Counted from the first letter of the stretch, positions 1 to 5,823 are shown. The stretch is 7,456 nucleotides of DNA from an uncultured Chitinophagaceae bacterium (GCA_946885665.1 CAMPGT010000197.1:1-7456); one strand, 5' to 3'. Program-made: numbers and translations. The notes: generated from the sequence alone by a model not told the origin.

Positions 1-833
1 ATGTCGAGGTCGGCATCTTTTGAAATAATAATAGCGTTGTTTCCACCCAGTTCCAGCAGTGCTCGCCCCAGCCGCGCGCCAACCGTTGCAGCCACGGATT
101 TGCCCATTCGGGTAGAGCCCGTTGCTGAAACCAGCGGTATTCTGCTGTCCGCCGCCAGCCATTCGCCCGCTTCCCGTTCACCTGCGAGGAGGCACGATAC
201 TCCCTCCGGAACATCGTTGCGGGAAAATACTTCGGCCACAATATGCTGGCAGGCCACTGCGCAAAGTGTTGTTTTTTCTGATGGCTTCCAAATGCATACG
301 TCGCCGCAAACCCATGCCAGCATGGCGTTCCAGCTCCATACCGCCACGGGAAAGTTGAAGGCGGAAATGATGCCGGCGATCCCAAGCGGGTGCCATTGTT
401 CATACATGCGGTGGGCGGGCCGCTCGCTGTGCATGGTGAGACCGTGCAACTGCCGCGAAAGGCCAACGGCAAAGTCGCAGATGTCGATCATTTCCTGCAC
501 TTCGCCCAATCCTTCCTGCAGGCTTTTACCCATTTCATACGAAACCAGTTGGCCAAGCGCCGGTTTATGCCGGCGCAGCGATTCGCCGATTTGCCTCACC
601 ACTTCTCCGCGCCGCGGTGCCGGCCACAGTCGCCAGGCGGCGAATGCTTTTTGTGCCTGCGTTACTGCCTGGTCGAAGTCGTTTTTATCTGCCGATGAAA
701 TGGTGCCGATGAGTTTACCGTCGACAGGAGAAAAGGATTCAAGGATGCGGCCCCCGCCTTTGATCCAGCGGCTGCCGGTGGAAACGCCATCGTTTTGTTG
801 TTGCAGTCCCGGAAGCGGTGGGAGATTTTTCAT
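1..833 (-). CDS. ALDH7-type aldehyde dehydrogenase, N-terminal 277 codons (3' end beyond window)
   Basis: This is an NAD(P)-dependent aldehyde dehydrogenase that oxidises a semialdehyde to its acid. It reads from ATG at 833-831 down to base 1 without a stop, giving 277 codons of a family usually about 510 long. Visible signatures are the oxyanion Asn160 within AFNFP (158-162), the cofactor-binding Lys183 in WKPSEKT (182-188), the Rossmann turn TGSTRMG (238-244) and the general-base Glu261 in LELGGNN (260-266). The catalytic Cys lies beyond the window. The block from about 128 to 188 (SERPAHRM, EQWHPLG, AFNFPVAVWSWN, CGD, WKPSEKT) is characteristic of ALDH7/antiquitin, whose known members act on alpha-aminoadipic semialdehyde (piperideine-6-carboxylate) in lysine catabolism. 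That substrate is inferred from family resemblance. The protein should be cytosolic. The start codon follows a TAACTTGC box closely. The gene runs in the same direction as panB but is separated from it by a 229-base repeat-rich gap, so co-transcription is doubtful. Confidence 0.9.
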   Translation of the reverse strand, partial: MKNLPPLPGLQQQNDGVSTGSRWIKGGGRILESFSPVDGKLIGTISSADKNDFDQAVTQAQKAFAAWRLWPAPRRGEVVRQIGESLRRHKPALGQLVSYEMGKSLQEGLGEVQEMIDICDFAVGLSRQLHGLTMHSERPAHRMYEQWHPLGIAGIISAFNFPVAVWSWNAMLAWVCGDVCIWKPSEKTTLCAVACQHIVAEVFSRNDVPEGVSCLLAGEREAGEWLAADSRIPLVSATGSTRMGKSVAATVGARLGRALLELGGNNAIIISKDADLD

Positions 834-837
834 GGGT

Positions 838-866
838 GCAAGTTAGGAAAAAGGGCAGTGGGCAAA
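838..866 (-). promoter_or_regulatory. possible promoter of the aldehyde dehydrogenase gene
   Basis: On the minus strand a TTTG (866-863) is followed after 17 bases by TAACTTGC (845-838), one mismatch from the Bacteroidota -7 box TAnnTTTG. The usual spacing is 19-21, so this is a weak match. It would place the transcript start almost on the ATG, giving a leaderless or near-leaderless mRNA. The TTTG is contributed by a heptamer repeat unit, so chance is a real alternative. Confidence 0.28.
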
Positions 867-880
867 GGGGAAAGGGCAAT
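846..880. repeat. degenerate 7-base tandem repeat, GGGCAAA type
   Basis: Five consecutive heptamers lie just upstream of the aldehyde dehydrogenase start: GGAAAAA, GGGCAGT, GGGCAAA, GGGGAAA and GGGCAAT. They follow one another without gaps from 846 to 880. The consensus is close to GGGCAAA. No protein is encoded here. The same unit, in opposite orientation, reappears at 1029-1050. Confidence 0.7.
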
Positions 881-1050
881 ATCGCGAATATTTGTTTTTG
901 TATTTGTAATATGAAATATGTCGAAATGACTTTAAGAAACTATAGGCGTTGTAATAACTTCCCTCTGCCGTTTGTCCACCCCCGGCGCTTCGCGCCACCC
1001 CCGCCAGCGGGGGAAATTCCAGATTCACCTTTGCCCTTTCAACTTTGCCC
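860..1050. repeat. 191-base intergenic segment bounded by 20-base imperfect inverted repeats
   Basis: The left arm, 860-879, reads GGGCAAAGGGGAAAGGGCAA. The reverse complement of the right arm, 1031-1050, reads GGGCAAAGTTGAAAGGGCAA, so 18 of 20 positions match. Between them are an AT-rich stretch (about 886-955) and a GC-rich double palindrome (976-1020), with no credible gene. The arrangement resembles a non-autonomous mobile element, but I see no target-site duplication outside the arms (left flank GGGCAGT, right flank GTCTCCC). The arms consist of heptamer units, so two oppositely oriented repeat tracts could give the same picture. This segment fills most of the gap between panB and the aldehyde dehydrogenase gene. 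Confidence 0.5.
976..1020. repeat. GC-rich double palindrome (REP-like intergenic element)
   Basis: Two adjacent perfect hairpins can form: GGCGC-TTC-GCGCC (984-996) and CCCCCGC-CA-GCGGGGG (998-1013), followed by the short palindrome GGAAATTCC (1012-1020). The 9-base sequence CCACCCCCG occurs twice (976-984 and 995-1003), so the G-run at 1009-1013 could pair with either C-run and two folds compete. It lies about 50 bases past the panB stop and could stop or protect the panB transcript. No T-run follows on the minus strand, so it is not a textbook intrinsic terminator. I recall similar GC-rich palindromes scattered between genes in Bacteroidota genomes, which would make it a dispersed repeat; that is unchecked. 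Confidence 0.65.
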
Positions 1051-1062
1051 GTCTCCCGCCCC

Positions 1063-1878
1063 TCAATACTGCTCATTCTCATTGGGAAAACTCTTTCCCT
1101 TCACATCTTTGATGTATTGCTGTACGGCGCCGGTTACCTGCTCGTGGAGGTTCAAATATTGCCGTAAAAAACGCGGCTTGAATTCAGTGTTGATGCCGAG
1201 CATGTCGTGCATTACCAGTACCTGTCCATCGCAATGCCTGCCGGCACCGATGCCGATGGTGGGCACATTGACAGTCTCGGAAACTTCCCTGGCCAGCGAT
1301 GCAGGAATTTTTTCGAGCACCATCGCAAAGCAACCGGCCTGCTCCAGCAGCTTTGCATCTTTTTTTAGCTTTTCCGCTTCGTCTTCTTCTTTTGCACGAA
1401 CAGTGTAGGTGCCGAACTTGTAAATAGACTGCGGTGTTAAACCAAGGTGCCCCATAACTGGTACTCCCGCAGCAAGAATTCTCGATGCCGATTCCAGTAC
1501 CTCTTCACCGCCTTCGAGTTTTATCGCGTGTGCGCCCGTTTCTTTCATGATCCTGATGGCCGATGCCAGCGCCTCCCTCGAGTTAGACTGGTATGAGCCA
1601 AATGGCAGATCAACGACGACCAGGCTGCGGTTAACGCCCCTGATCACAGACGAAGCATGGTAGATGATCTGGTCGAGGGTGATGGGCAGCGTGGTTTCAT
1701 GTCCGGCCATTACGTTCGACGCCGAATCGCCAACCAGTATCACATCCACGCCGGCGGCGTCGAAGATGCGTGCGAATGAATAGTCGTAAGCGGTGATCAT
1801 GGAGATCTTCTCTCCATTCGCCTTCATCTTCTGCAGTGTGTTGGTGGTGATTTTTTTTATGTCTTTGTGGATGCTCAT
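1063..1878 (-). CDS. panB: PanB, 3-methyl-2-oxobutanoate hydroxymethyltransferase
   Basis: This cytosolic enzyme transfers a hydroxymethyl group from 5,10-methylenetetrahydrofolate to 2-oxoisovalerate, giving ketopantoate, the first committed step towards pantothenate and CoA. The 271 residues match the usual family length (about 260-280) and form one TIM-barrel domain. Expected metal and substrate residues are in place: Asp51 in VGDSAS, Asp90 in VVDLPFGSY, Lys120 and Glu122 in IKLEGG, and Glu189 in LEKIP, the likely catalytic acid. [10 protein letters not shown] (27-36) and [16 protein letters not shown] (207-222) are also typical. The ATG at 1878-1876 is the first in frame and gives the normal N-terminus; the stop is TGA at 1065-1063. 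It sits 58 bases after ppx in the same direction, so it may be read from the ppk1-ppx transcript or from its own promoter within the heptamer repeats. No panC or panD is visible. Confidence 0.97.
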   Translation of the reverse strand: MSIHKDIKKITTNTLQKMKANGEKISMITAYDYSFARIFDAAGVDVILVGDSASNVMAGHETTLPITLDQIIYHASSVIRGVNRSLVVVDLPFGSYQSNSREALASAIRIMKETGAHAIKLEGGEEVLESASRILAAGVPVMGHLGLTPQSIYKFGTYTVRAKEEDEAEKLKKDAKLLEQAGCFAMVLEKIPASLAREVSETVNVPTIGIGAGRHCDGQVLVMHDMLGINTEFKPRFLRQYLNLHEQVTGAVQQYIKDVKGKSFPNENEQY

Positions 1879-1884
1879 TTAGTG

Positions 1885-1905
1885 GTTAAAAGTTAAAAGT
1901 TAAAA
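1885..1905. repeat. perfect 7-base tandem repeat, three GTTAAAA units
   Basis: GTTAAAA occurs three times head to tail immediately upstream of panB (its ATG begins at 1878 on the minus strand). Read towards panB the unit is TTTTAAC, and each junction creates TAACTTTT, one base from the Bacteroidota -7 promoter box TAnnTTTG. The tract may therefore supply promoter half-sites for panB, or may simply be intergenic filler. Confidence 0.75.
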
Positions 1906-1920
1906 CGTCTCGTGTTTCAC

Positions 1921-1934
1921 CATTGCCCATTGCC
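1921..1934. repeat. two-unit 7-base tandem repeat, CATTGCC
   Basis: CATTGCC is repeated twice without a gap between the ppx stop and the GTTAAAA tract. Its reverse complement, GGCAATG, resembles the GGGCAAA/GGGCAAT units at 846-880. The short ppx-panB gap therefore carries both heptamer types. Confidence 0.55.
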
Positions 1935-1936
1935 GC

Positions 1937-2827
1937 CTACTGCCTCGCCCTCACCTCCTCAAACAAATGCTGAATCAATCCATCTGCAAGGCCGATTTTG
2001 GGCACGTAAATATCATCAATATTCGCCCACTTCATCACATTCACATAAATGGACAGGGCGGGCACGATCACATCGGCACGGTCCTCGCGCATCTTATAGA
2101 GCCGCATTCTCTCTTCCAGCGGAAAACTTCCCAGCTCGCGCAGGTAATCCTTCAGCAAATCCAGTTGCAACGGCTTCCCTTCCTTTCTTTTCGATAAACT
2201 GAAAACCTTGTTGATATTGCCGCCCGATCCGATCGCTACCATGTCGCCATCATGCCCCTTGGTTTCGCGCCTGATGAAATCGCGCATCTCATCCCACATA
2301 AATTCATCTACCTGCTTTTTCAACAGTCTTATCGTACCGATATTGAATGACCTCTTGAACTGCAACTCCCCGTTTGCAAAAAAAGTGAGCTCGGTACTGC
2401 CGCCGCCAACATCAATATAGAGATACGAGTGTTCCTTGTCCATATTTTCGGCCACATGGTTCTCATAAATCAGCGTCGCCTCCGCATCGCCGGTGATGAT
2501 CTCTATCTCAATGCCGGTGTCCTGTTTCACCTTATCAATGATTTCTGCGCCATTCGTTGCATCACGCATTGCAGATGTGGCGCATGCCCTCATGTGCTCC
2601 ACTTCATACACCTCGGTTAGTAATTTATACGAACGAATGGTTTTGATGATCATCTCCTCCTTTTGGCCGGAGATGGTTTTATCGGCAAATACATCGAAGC
2701 CCAGGCGAAGGGGCACGCGTACAAGATTCAGTTTCTGGAATTGTGATTTTCCGTTATCATTGGTGGTTGCCTCGGAAATGAGCAACCGCGCCGCATTACT
2801 GCCTATGTCGATAGCCGCCAGCCTCAT
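1937..2827 (-). CDS. ppx: Ppx/GppA family exopolyphosphatase
   Basis: The product belongs to the Ppx/GppA branch of the ASKHA (actin-like) fold. Family members release phosphate from the ends of polyphosphate or hydrolyse pppGpp to ppGpp. Motifs in order are AAIDIGSNAARLLI (4-17, first phosphate loop), ATSAMRDA (83-90), ITGDAEA (111-117, containing the presumed catalytic Glu116), YIDVGGGSTEL (137-147, second phosphate loop), GSGGN (200-204) and RADVIVPALSIYVNVM (250-265). At 296 residues it holds only the two core domains and lacks the C-terminal HD-like extension of the roughly 510-residue E. coli Ppx. Short forms are common in Bacteroidota. Its ATG (2827-2825) overlaps the ppk1 TGA (2826-2824), so translation is probably coupled to ppk1. 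That pairing favours polyphosphate over pppGpp as substrate, but sequence alone cannot decide. The stop is TAG at 1939-1937. Confidence 0.93.
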   Translation of the reverse strand: MRLAAIDIGSNAARLLISEATTNDNGKSQFQKLNLVRVPLRLGFDVFADKTISGQKEEMIIKTIRSYKLLTEVYEVEHMRACATSAMRDATNGAEIIDKVKQDTGIEIEIITGDAEATLIYENHVAENMDKEHSYLYIDVGGGSTELTFFANGELQFKRSFNIGTIRLLKKQVDEFMWDEMRDFIRRETKGHDGDMVAIGSGGNINKVFSLSKRKEGKPLQLDLLKDYLRELGSFPLEERMRLYKMREDRADVIVPALSIYVNVMKWANIDDIYVPKIGLADGLIQHLFEEVRARQ

Positions 2828-4947
2828 GTAGATTGTTTTTCTTCAAATACTTTTTCTTCAAATAGTTCCATTGGTTCAACCGTACCCAATCGCTGCAAAT
2901 AATTGTATATTTCTTCCTGCGACCTCACCCGTTGCCCGCCGTCGCTTTGCACATACCGGTTGCTGAGTTCATTGTCCAAAATTCTCGCTTTTACATTGTC
3001 GCTAAGCTGAATATTGAAAAGATTGATCAACGTTCTTTTAATATCCGGATCATTGATGGGGCACGTTACCTCCACACGGTGATCAAGGTTGCGCACCATC
3101 CAGTCGGCCGACGAAATAAACACTTTTTCTTCACCTTCATTGTGAAAGATGAACACACGTGCGTGTTCGAGATATTCATCCACTATGCTCACCGCCTTTA
3201 CGGGCTGAATGAATTTTTTATTTTCGACAAGCATGCAAAAGATGCCCCTTACCACCAGGTTGATCTTTACACCTGCTTTGGCCGCTTCGTACAGCCGCAT
3301 GATCAGCTCCTCGTCCGAAAGCGAATTCATCTTCAAATAAACGACCGCCTCCTTGTTCATCTTTGCATTCCTGATCTCGTTATTCAGCAGGTGAATCAAT
3401 TCTTTCCTCAGGGCGGTGGGGCAGGGGATGAGCGACACGCAATTTTTTAACGGCTGCATTCCGTCTTTCCATTTTTCAAGATAGCTGAAGATGCGGTTGA
3501 TGTCGGACATGATCTTACGATCGGCGGTAAGCAGGCAGTGATCGCCATACACGTGAGCGGTTTTTTCGTTGAGGTTGCCGGTGCTCACAAAGCCGTAGTG
3601 ATACCTGCGGTTCTTCACCTTCTTGGTGATGGTGCAAATTTTCGCATGTACCTTCAGGTTAGGAATACTGATGAGCACGTTAACCCCTTCGAGCTCGAGG
3701 TATTCTTTCCATTCGATGTTCGCTTCTTCATCGAAGCGCGCCCTCAGCTCAACCATCACGGTTACCTGCTTTCCGTTGCGTACGGCGTTCACCAGCGCGT
3801 TGGCGATCTTCGACTGCGCAGCCCAGCGGTAGGCGGTGATCTTGATGGATGTTACCTGCGGGTCTATGGCCGCTTCGCGCAGCAGGTCTATCACCGGGTC
3901 GAAGGAATGATACGGAAAGTTGAGCATCACATCATTCTTCAACACAATGTCGGTTACCCTTAAAGAGTCTTTCAGCAGCGGATGCATGAACGGTCTGCGG
4001 CGATGGCCGTTTCGTTTGAACACATCCGGAAAATCCATGAAGTGCCGAAAGTTGTGTATCCTGCCGCCAGGTATGAGACTATCTTTCTTCGAAAGGTTGA
4101 GTTTAAGCATGAGAAATTCAAGCATCGACGGGTCCATGTCGCGGTCGAATACGAACCGTACCGCCTTGCCCTTGCGGCGGTTCTTCAGTCCCTTTTCAAT
4201 CTTCTGGATAAAGTTGGTCGACAGGTCGTTGTCGATTTCCATTTCAGCATCCTTCGTTACTTTAAACACCCACGATTCGTAGTGGTCGTACCCAAAGAAG
4301 GAAAAGATGTTGGGAAGATTGTACCGTATCACATCTTCCAAAAGAATAATATGATGTTCGCCGGGAGGGGAGGGTAGTTCCCTGAAGCGTCCCAGCACTT
4401 TGGAGGGCACCTCGATGATGGCGTATTTTCTTTTCAGTGAATGGTCGCGCTTGGACAGCACCACGGCCAGGTAGATGGATTTTTCGCGGAGATAGGGCAA
4501 CTGCGTGATGCCCTCGATCATCAGCGGTATGATGTTGGACCTGATCTGTTCATCGAAATATTGTTTCACGAACCCGACCTGGGCGGGGTTGAGGGCCGTT
4601 TCATTGACCAGGTAGATCTTCTCGTTTTCCAGCTCGTGTTTCAGTTGCTCCCAAATCCTGTTGAACTCGGCCTGCTGGTCGAGAACGATTTCCTGTATGT
4701 CGAGCAGTATTCCCGCCGGATCCTGCTCCAGGTGCATGTTGCGGATCTTGTTGCCGAACTCGGCCATGCGCTTGAGGGTGGCCACGCGCACGCGAAAGAA
4801 CTCGTCGGTATTGTTGGAAAAGATGCCCAAAAACCGGACGCGTTCCCGCAGCGGCACCGTGGGATCGGCGGCTTCCTGTAAAACCCTGGCGTTGAAGGAC
4901 AACCAACTGATGTCTCTCGGGATCGTCTTGCGCTTTTTATTCGTCAT
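2824..4947 (-). CDS. ppk1: Ppk1, polyphosphate kinase
   Basis: Ppk1 makes polyphosphate by moving the ATP gamma-phosphate onto the chain through a phosphohistidine, and can run backwards to regenerate ATP. The 707 residues match the usual length (about 690-720). The N-terminal domain begins RDISWLSFNARVLQEA (11-26) and contains GIFSNNTDEFFRVRVATLKR (41-60), the ATP-contacting helix. The two phospholipase-D-like catalytic domains hold ITAYR (370-374), ELRARFDEEANI (400-411), the autophosphorylated His434 in LKVHAKI (431-437), VSTGNLNEKTAHVYGDH (454-470) and the second essential His595 in EYLEHARVFIF (591-601). The ATG (4947-4945) gives the normal N-terminus and is preceded by non-coding divergent sequence. 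It is the first gene of an apparent ppk1-ppx operon whose products make and degrade the same polymer. The C-terminus ends with a tandem pentapeptide, LFEEK-VFEEK (695-704), the product of a 15-base duplication. Confidence 0.98.
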   Translation of the reverse strand: MTNKKRKTIPRDISWLSFNARVLQEAADPTVPLRERVRFLGIFSNNTDEFFRVRVATLKRMAEFGNKIRNMHLEQDPAGILLDIQEIVLDQQAEFNRIWEQLKHELENEKIYLVNETALNPAQVGFVKQYFDEQIRSNIIPLMIEGITQLPYLREKSIYLAVVLSKRDHSLKRKYAIIEVPSKVLGRFRELPSPPGEHHIILLEDVIRYNLPNIFSFFGYDHYESWVFKVTKDAEMEIDNDLSTNFIQKIEKGLKNRRKGKAVRFVFDRDMDPSMLEFLMLKLNLSKKDSLIPGGRIHNFRHFMDFPDVFKRNGHRRRPFMHPLLKDSLRVTDIVLKNDVMLNFPYHSFDPVIDLLREAAIDPQVTSIKITAYRWAAQSKIANALVNAVRNGKQVTVMVELRARFDEEANIEWKEYLELEGVNVLISIPNLKVHAKICTITKKVKNRRYHYGFVSTGNLNEKTAHVYGDHCLLTADRKIMSDINRIFSYLEKWKDGMQPLKNCVSLIPCPTALRKELIHLLNNEIRNAKMNKEAVVYLKMNSLSDEELIMRLYEAAKAGVKINLVVRGIFCMLVENKKFIQPVKAVSIVDEYLEHARVFIFHNEGEEKVFISSADWMVRNLDHRVEVTCPINDPDIKRTLINLFNIQLSDNVKARILDNELSNRYVQSDGGQRVRSQEEIYNYLQRLGTVEPMELFEEKVFEEKQST
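2836..2865. repeat. 15-base tandem duplication in the ppk1 3' end
   Basis: Two 15-base units (2836-2850 and 2851-2865) differ only in the last base. In the ppk1 frame they encode the adjacent pentapeptides LFEEK and VFEEK at residues 695-704, just before the stop and the ppx start. The frame is kept, so it is a neutral-looking tail extension, probably a slippage product. Confidence 0.75.
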
Positions 4948-4970
4948 TCGGCAATATTATGGACAGCCAT

Positions 4971-5001
4971 CAAAGGTGTAAAACATTCAGGAAGTTTAAA
5001 T
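4971..5001 (-). promoter_or_regulatory. possible ppk1 promoter
   Basis: On the minus strand CACCTTTG (4978-4971) matches the TAnnTTTG box at all but one base. A weak ATTT lies 19 bases upstream (5001-4998) in place of TTTG. The transcript would start near 4965, leaving a leader of about 18 bases. A competing box, TAATATTG (4959-4952), with TTTA 19 bases upstream, lies nearer the ATG. One of the two is likely, but neither is a full match. Confidence 0.35.
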
Positions 5002-5042
5002 TAATAAATTCTGAACTTTGACAGGGAATAAGCGAAATCTAT

Positions 5043-5073
5043 TTTGCTATTCGATAATCTTTTACGACCTTTG
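5043..5073 (+). promoter_or_regulatory. rpmB promoter (Bacteroidota -33/-7 type)
   Basis: TTTG (5043-5046) is followed after exactly 19 bases by GACCTTTG (5066-5073), which matches TAnnTTTG except for its first base. This is the spacing expected for the Bacteroidota primary sigma factor. Transcription would begin near 5078-5081, giving an A-rich leader of about a dozen bases before the rpmB ATG at 5092 with no Shine-Dalgarno sequence. It probably drives rpmB, rpmG and the DUF4295 gene. Confidence 0.7.
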
Positions 5074-5091
5074 CCGTCCAAAAATTTCGAC

Positions 5092-5328
5092 ATGTCCAGA
5101 ATATGCCAGATAACCGGTAAGGTGCCCATAACGGGAAACAAGGTGTCTCACTCGAATATCAAGACAAAGCGCAGGTTTCTGCCCAACTTGCAGACCAAGC
5201 GTTATTTTCTTGCTGAAGAGGACAGGTGGATCACCCTGAAAATTTCGACCGAAGGTGTGCGTACCATCAATAAGAACGGCCTTTACAGCGTGGTAAAACA
5301 ACTGAGAGCAGAGGGTCATAAAATCTAA
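5092..5328 (+). CDS. rpmB: 50S ribosomal protein L28 (bL28)
   Basis: This is a component of the large ribosomal subunit. The 78 residues match the family length, opening with [12 protein letters not shown] and containing the typical [16 protein letters not shown] (24-39) and a conserved C-terminal half ([20 protein letters not shown]). Only Cys5 is present, with no CxxC pairs, so this is the zinc-independent form. The ATG at 5092 is chosen because it gives the standard N-terminus. An in-frame TTG at 5044 would add 16 unrelated residues and lies inside the promoter. The gene is first in the rpmB-rpmG-DUF4295 cluster, and 53 bases separate it from rpmG. Confidence 0.97.
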   Translation: MSRICQITGKVPITGNKVSHSNIKTKRRFLPNLQTKRYFLAEEDRWITLKISTEGVRTINKNGLYSVVKQLRAEGHKI

Positions 5329-5337
5329 AAAGGAAAG

Positions 5338-5356
5338 CGTTCACAAAGCGTGAGCG
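5338..5356 (+). other. small intercistronic hairpin between rpmB and rpmG
   Basis: CGTTCAC (5338-5344) can pair with GTGAGCG (5350-5356) over seven pairs, one a U-G wobble, around the loop AAAGC. No T-run follows, so it is not an intrinsic terminator. It may mark an mRNA processing or stability site between the two ribosomal protein genes; this is inference from pairing alone. Confidence 0.4.
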
Positions 5357-5381
5357 GGTTTCAAAAATAAACATCATTACA

Positions 5382-5564
5382 ATGGCAAAGAAAGGAAGCA
5401 GGGTTCAGGTAATTATGGAATGCACCGAGCAGAAAACGACAAGCGTTCCGGGAACCAGCCGCTACATCAGCACCAAAAACAAGAAAAACACTCCCGAAAG
5501 GCTCGAGTTGAAGAAATACAATCCGAACCTGAAGAAGTACACCATACATAAAGAAATTAAATAA
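5382..5564 (+). CDS. rpmG: 50S ribosomal protein L33 (bL33)
   Basis: This small basic large-subunit protein has 60 residues. It shows the family pattern [18 protein letters not shown] (1-18), then [36 protein letters not shown] to the end, a near-complete match to Bacteroidota L33. It has a single Cys14 and so lacks the four-cysteine zinc ribbon of C+ forms, as L28 next door also does. The ATG sits in the A-rich context ATTACA without a Shine-Dalgarno sequence. The stop is 8 bases before the next gene, which supports co-translation within one mRNA. Confidence 0.97.
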   Translation: MAKKGSRVQVIMECTEQKTTSVPGTSRYISTKNKKNTPERLELKKYNPNLKKYTIHKEIK

Positions 5565-5572
5565 CCTGACTC

Positions 5573-5746
5573 ATGGCAAAATCAGCAAAGACGGCGATAA
5601 AAACCAAGGACCAGAAAGCAGCCGCTGAAGCTAAGAACTGGACAAAAGTGATCCGCGCGGTTCGCAGTCCCAAAACAGGCGCATACACATTTAAGGAAGC
5701 GATCGTTCACAAAGACAAGGTGAAGGAATTCCTTACTCAAAAATAA
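5573..5746 (+). CDS. DUF4295 family small basic protein, probably ribosome-associated
   Basis: A 57-codon gene runs from ATG at 5573 to TAA at 5744-5746. The protein begins MAKSAKTAIKTKDQKAAAEA and continues with NWTKVIRAVRSPKTGAYTFKEAIV (22-45), a lysine-rich pattern I recognise as the Bacteroidota-restricted DUF4295 family. It has no signal peptide, membrane segment or cysteine. The high positive charge, the tiny size and the position 8 bases after rpmG and upstream of ftsY all suggest a ribosomal or ribosome-binding protein. A cryo-EM structure of the Flavobacterium johnsoniae 70S ribosome reported a new large-subunit protein, bL38. I suspect DUF4295 is that protein but cannot confirm it from here. 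Identity as a real gene is strong; the function is inferred. Confidence 0.88.
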   Translation: MAKSAKTAIKTKDQKAAAEAKNWTKVIRAVRSPKTGAYTFKEAIVHKDKVKEFLTQK

Positions 5747-5759
5747 CTGGAGACGTAAG

Positions 5760-5767
5760 TACATTTG
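5760..5767 (+). promoter_or_regulatory. possible -7 promoter box for ftsY
   Basis: TACATTTG is a perfect match to TAnnTTTG, 13 bases after the DUF4295 stop and 56 bases before the ftsY ATG. No TTTG is found 19-21 bases upstream, so the promoter is incomplete. Transcription from it would start near 5772, directly at the hairpin described next. Confidence 0.4.
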
Positions 5768-5770
5768 CCT

Positions 5771-5798
5771 AAAGCTGTTCTTTCCGGAACAGCTTTTT
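5771..5798 (+). terminator. intrinsic terminator-like hairpin between DUF4295 gene and ftsY
   Basis: AAAGCTGTTC (5771-5780) pairs perfectly with GAACAGCTTT (5787-5796) across the loop TTTCCG, and five T residues run from 5794 to 5798. This 10-base-pair stem with a T-run fits a Rho-independent terminator ending the rpmB-rpmG-DUF4295 transcript. The stem begins with AAA, so it could work partly in both directions. Read-through into ftsY is possible. Confidence 0.75.
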
Positions 5799-5823
5799 GT
5801 ATTTTAAAGCTAAAACCTGAAAA

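Noticed and set aside
1..846. A long plus-strand open frame of 281 codons across the left edge
   Set aside because: It is the mirror of the aldehyde dehydrogenase frame. Its translation is rich in Ser, Pro, Arg and Cys with no recognisable domain, while the minus strand shows full ALDH7 motifs.
976..1020. Classical Rho-independent terminator for panB
   Set aside because: The stems are strong, but no T-run follows on the minus strand, so I describe it as a palindromic repeat instead.
843..1082. A 79-codon minus-strand open frame between panB and the aldehyde dehydrogenase gene
   Set aside because: It starts inside panB and its translation is mostly the product of heptamer and palindrome repeats (clusters of Phe-Pro-His-Cys), so coding is unlikely.
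818..1408. A plus-strand open frame of 196 codons covering the intergenic repeats and the end of panB
   Set aside because: It runs through palindromes and repeat tracts and then antisense to panB, with Ser/Phe/Cys-rich low-complexity translation and no conserved feature.
3538..3963. Several plus-strand open frames of 120-172 codons opposite ppk1 (also near 2932, 3982 and 4441)
   Set aside because: These are His/Val-rich antisense reflections of ppk1 codons without start context or known domains.
5044..5091. Upstream extension of rpmB from a TTG at 5044
   Set aside because: The added 16 residues are unlike L28 and the codons lie within the -33/-7 promoter; ATG at 5092 gives the standard N-terminus.
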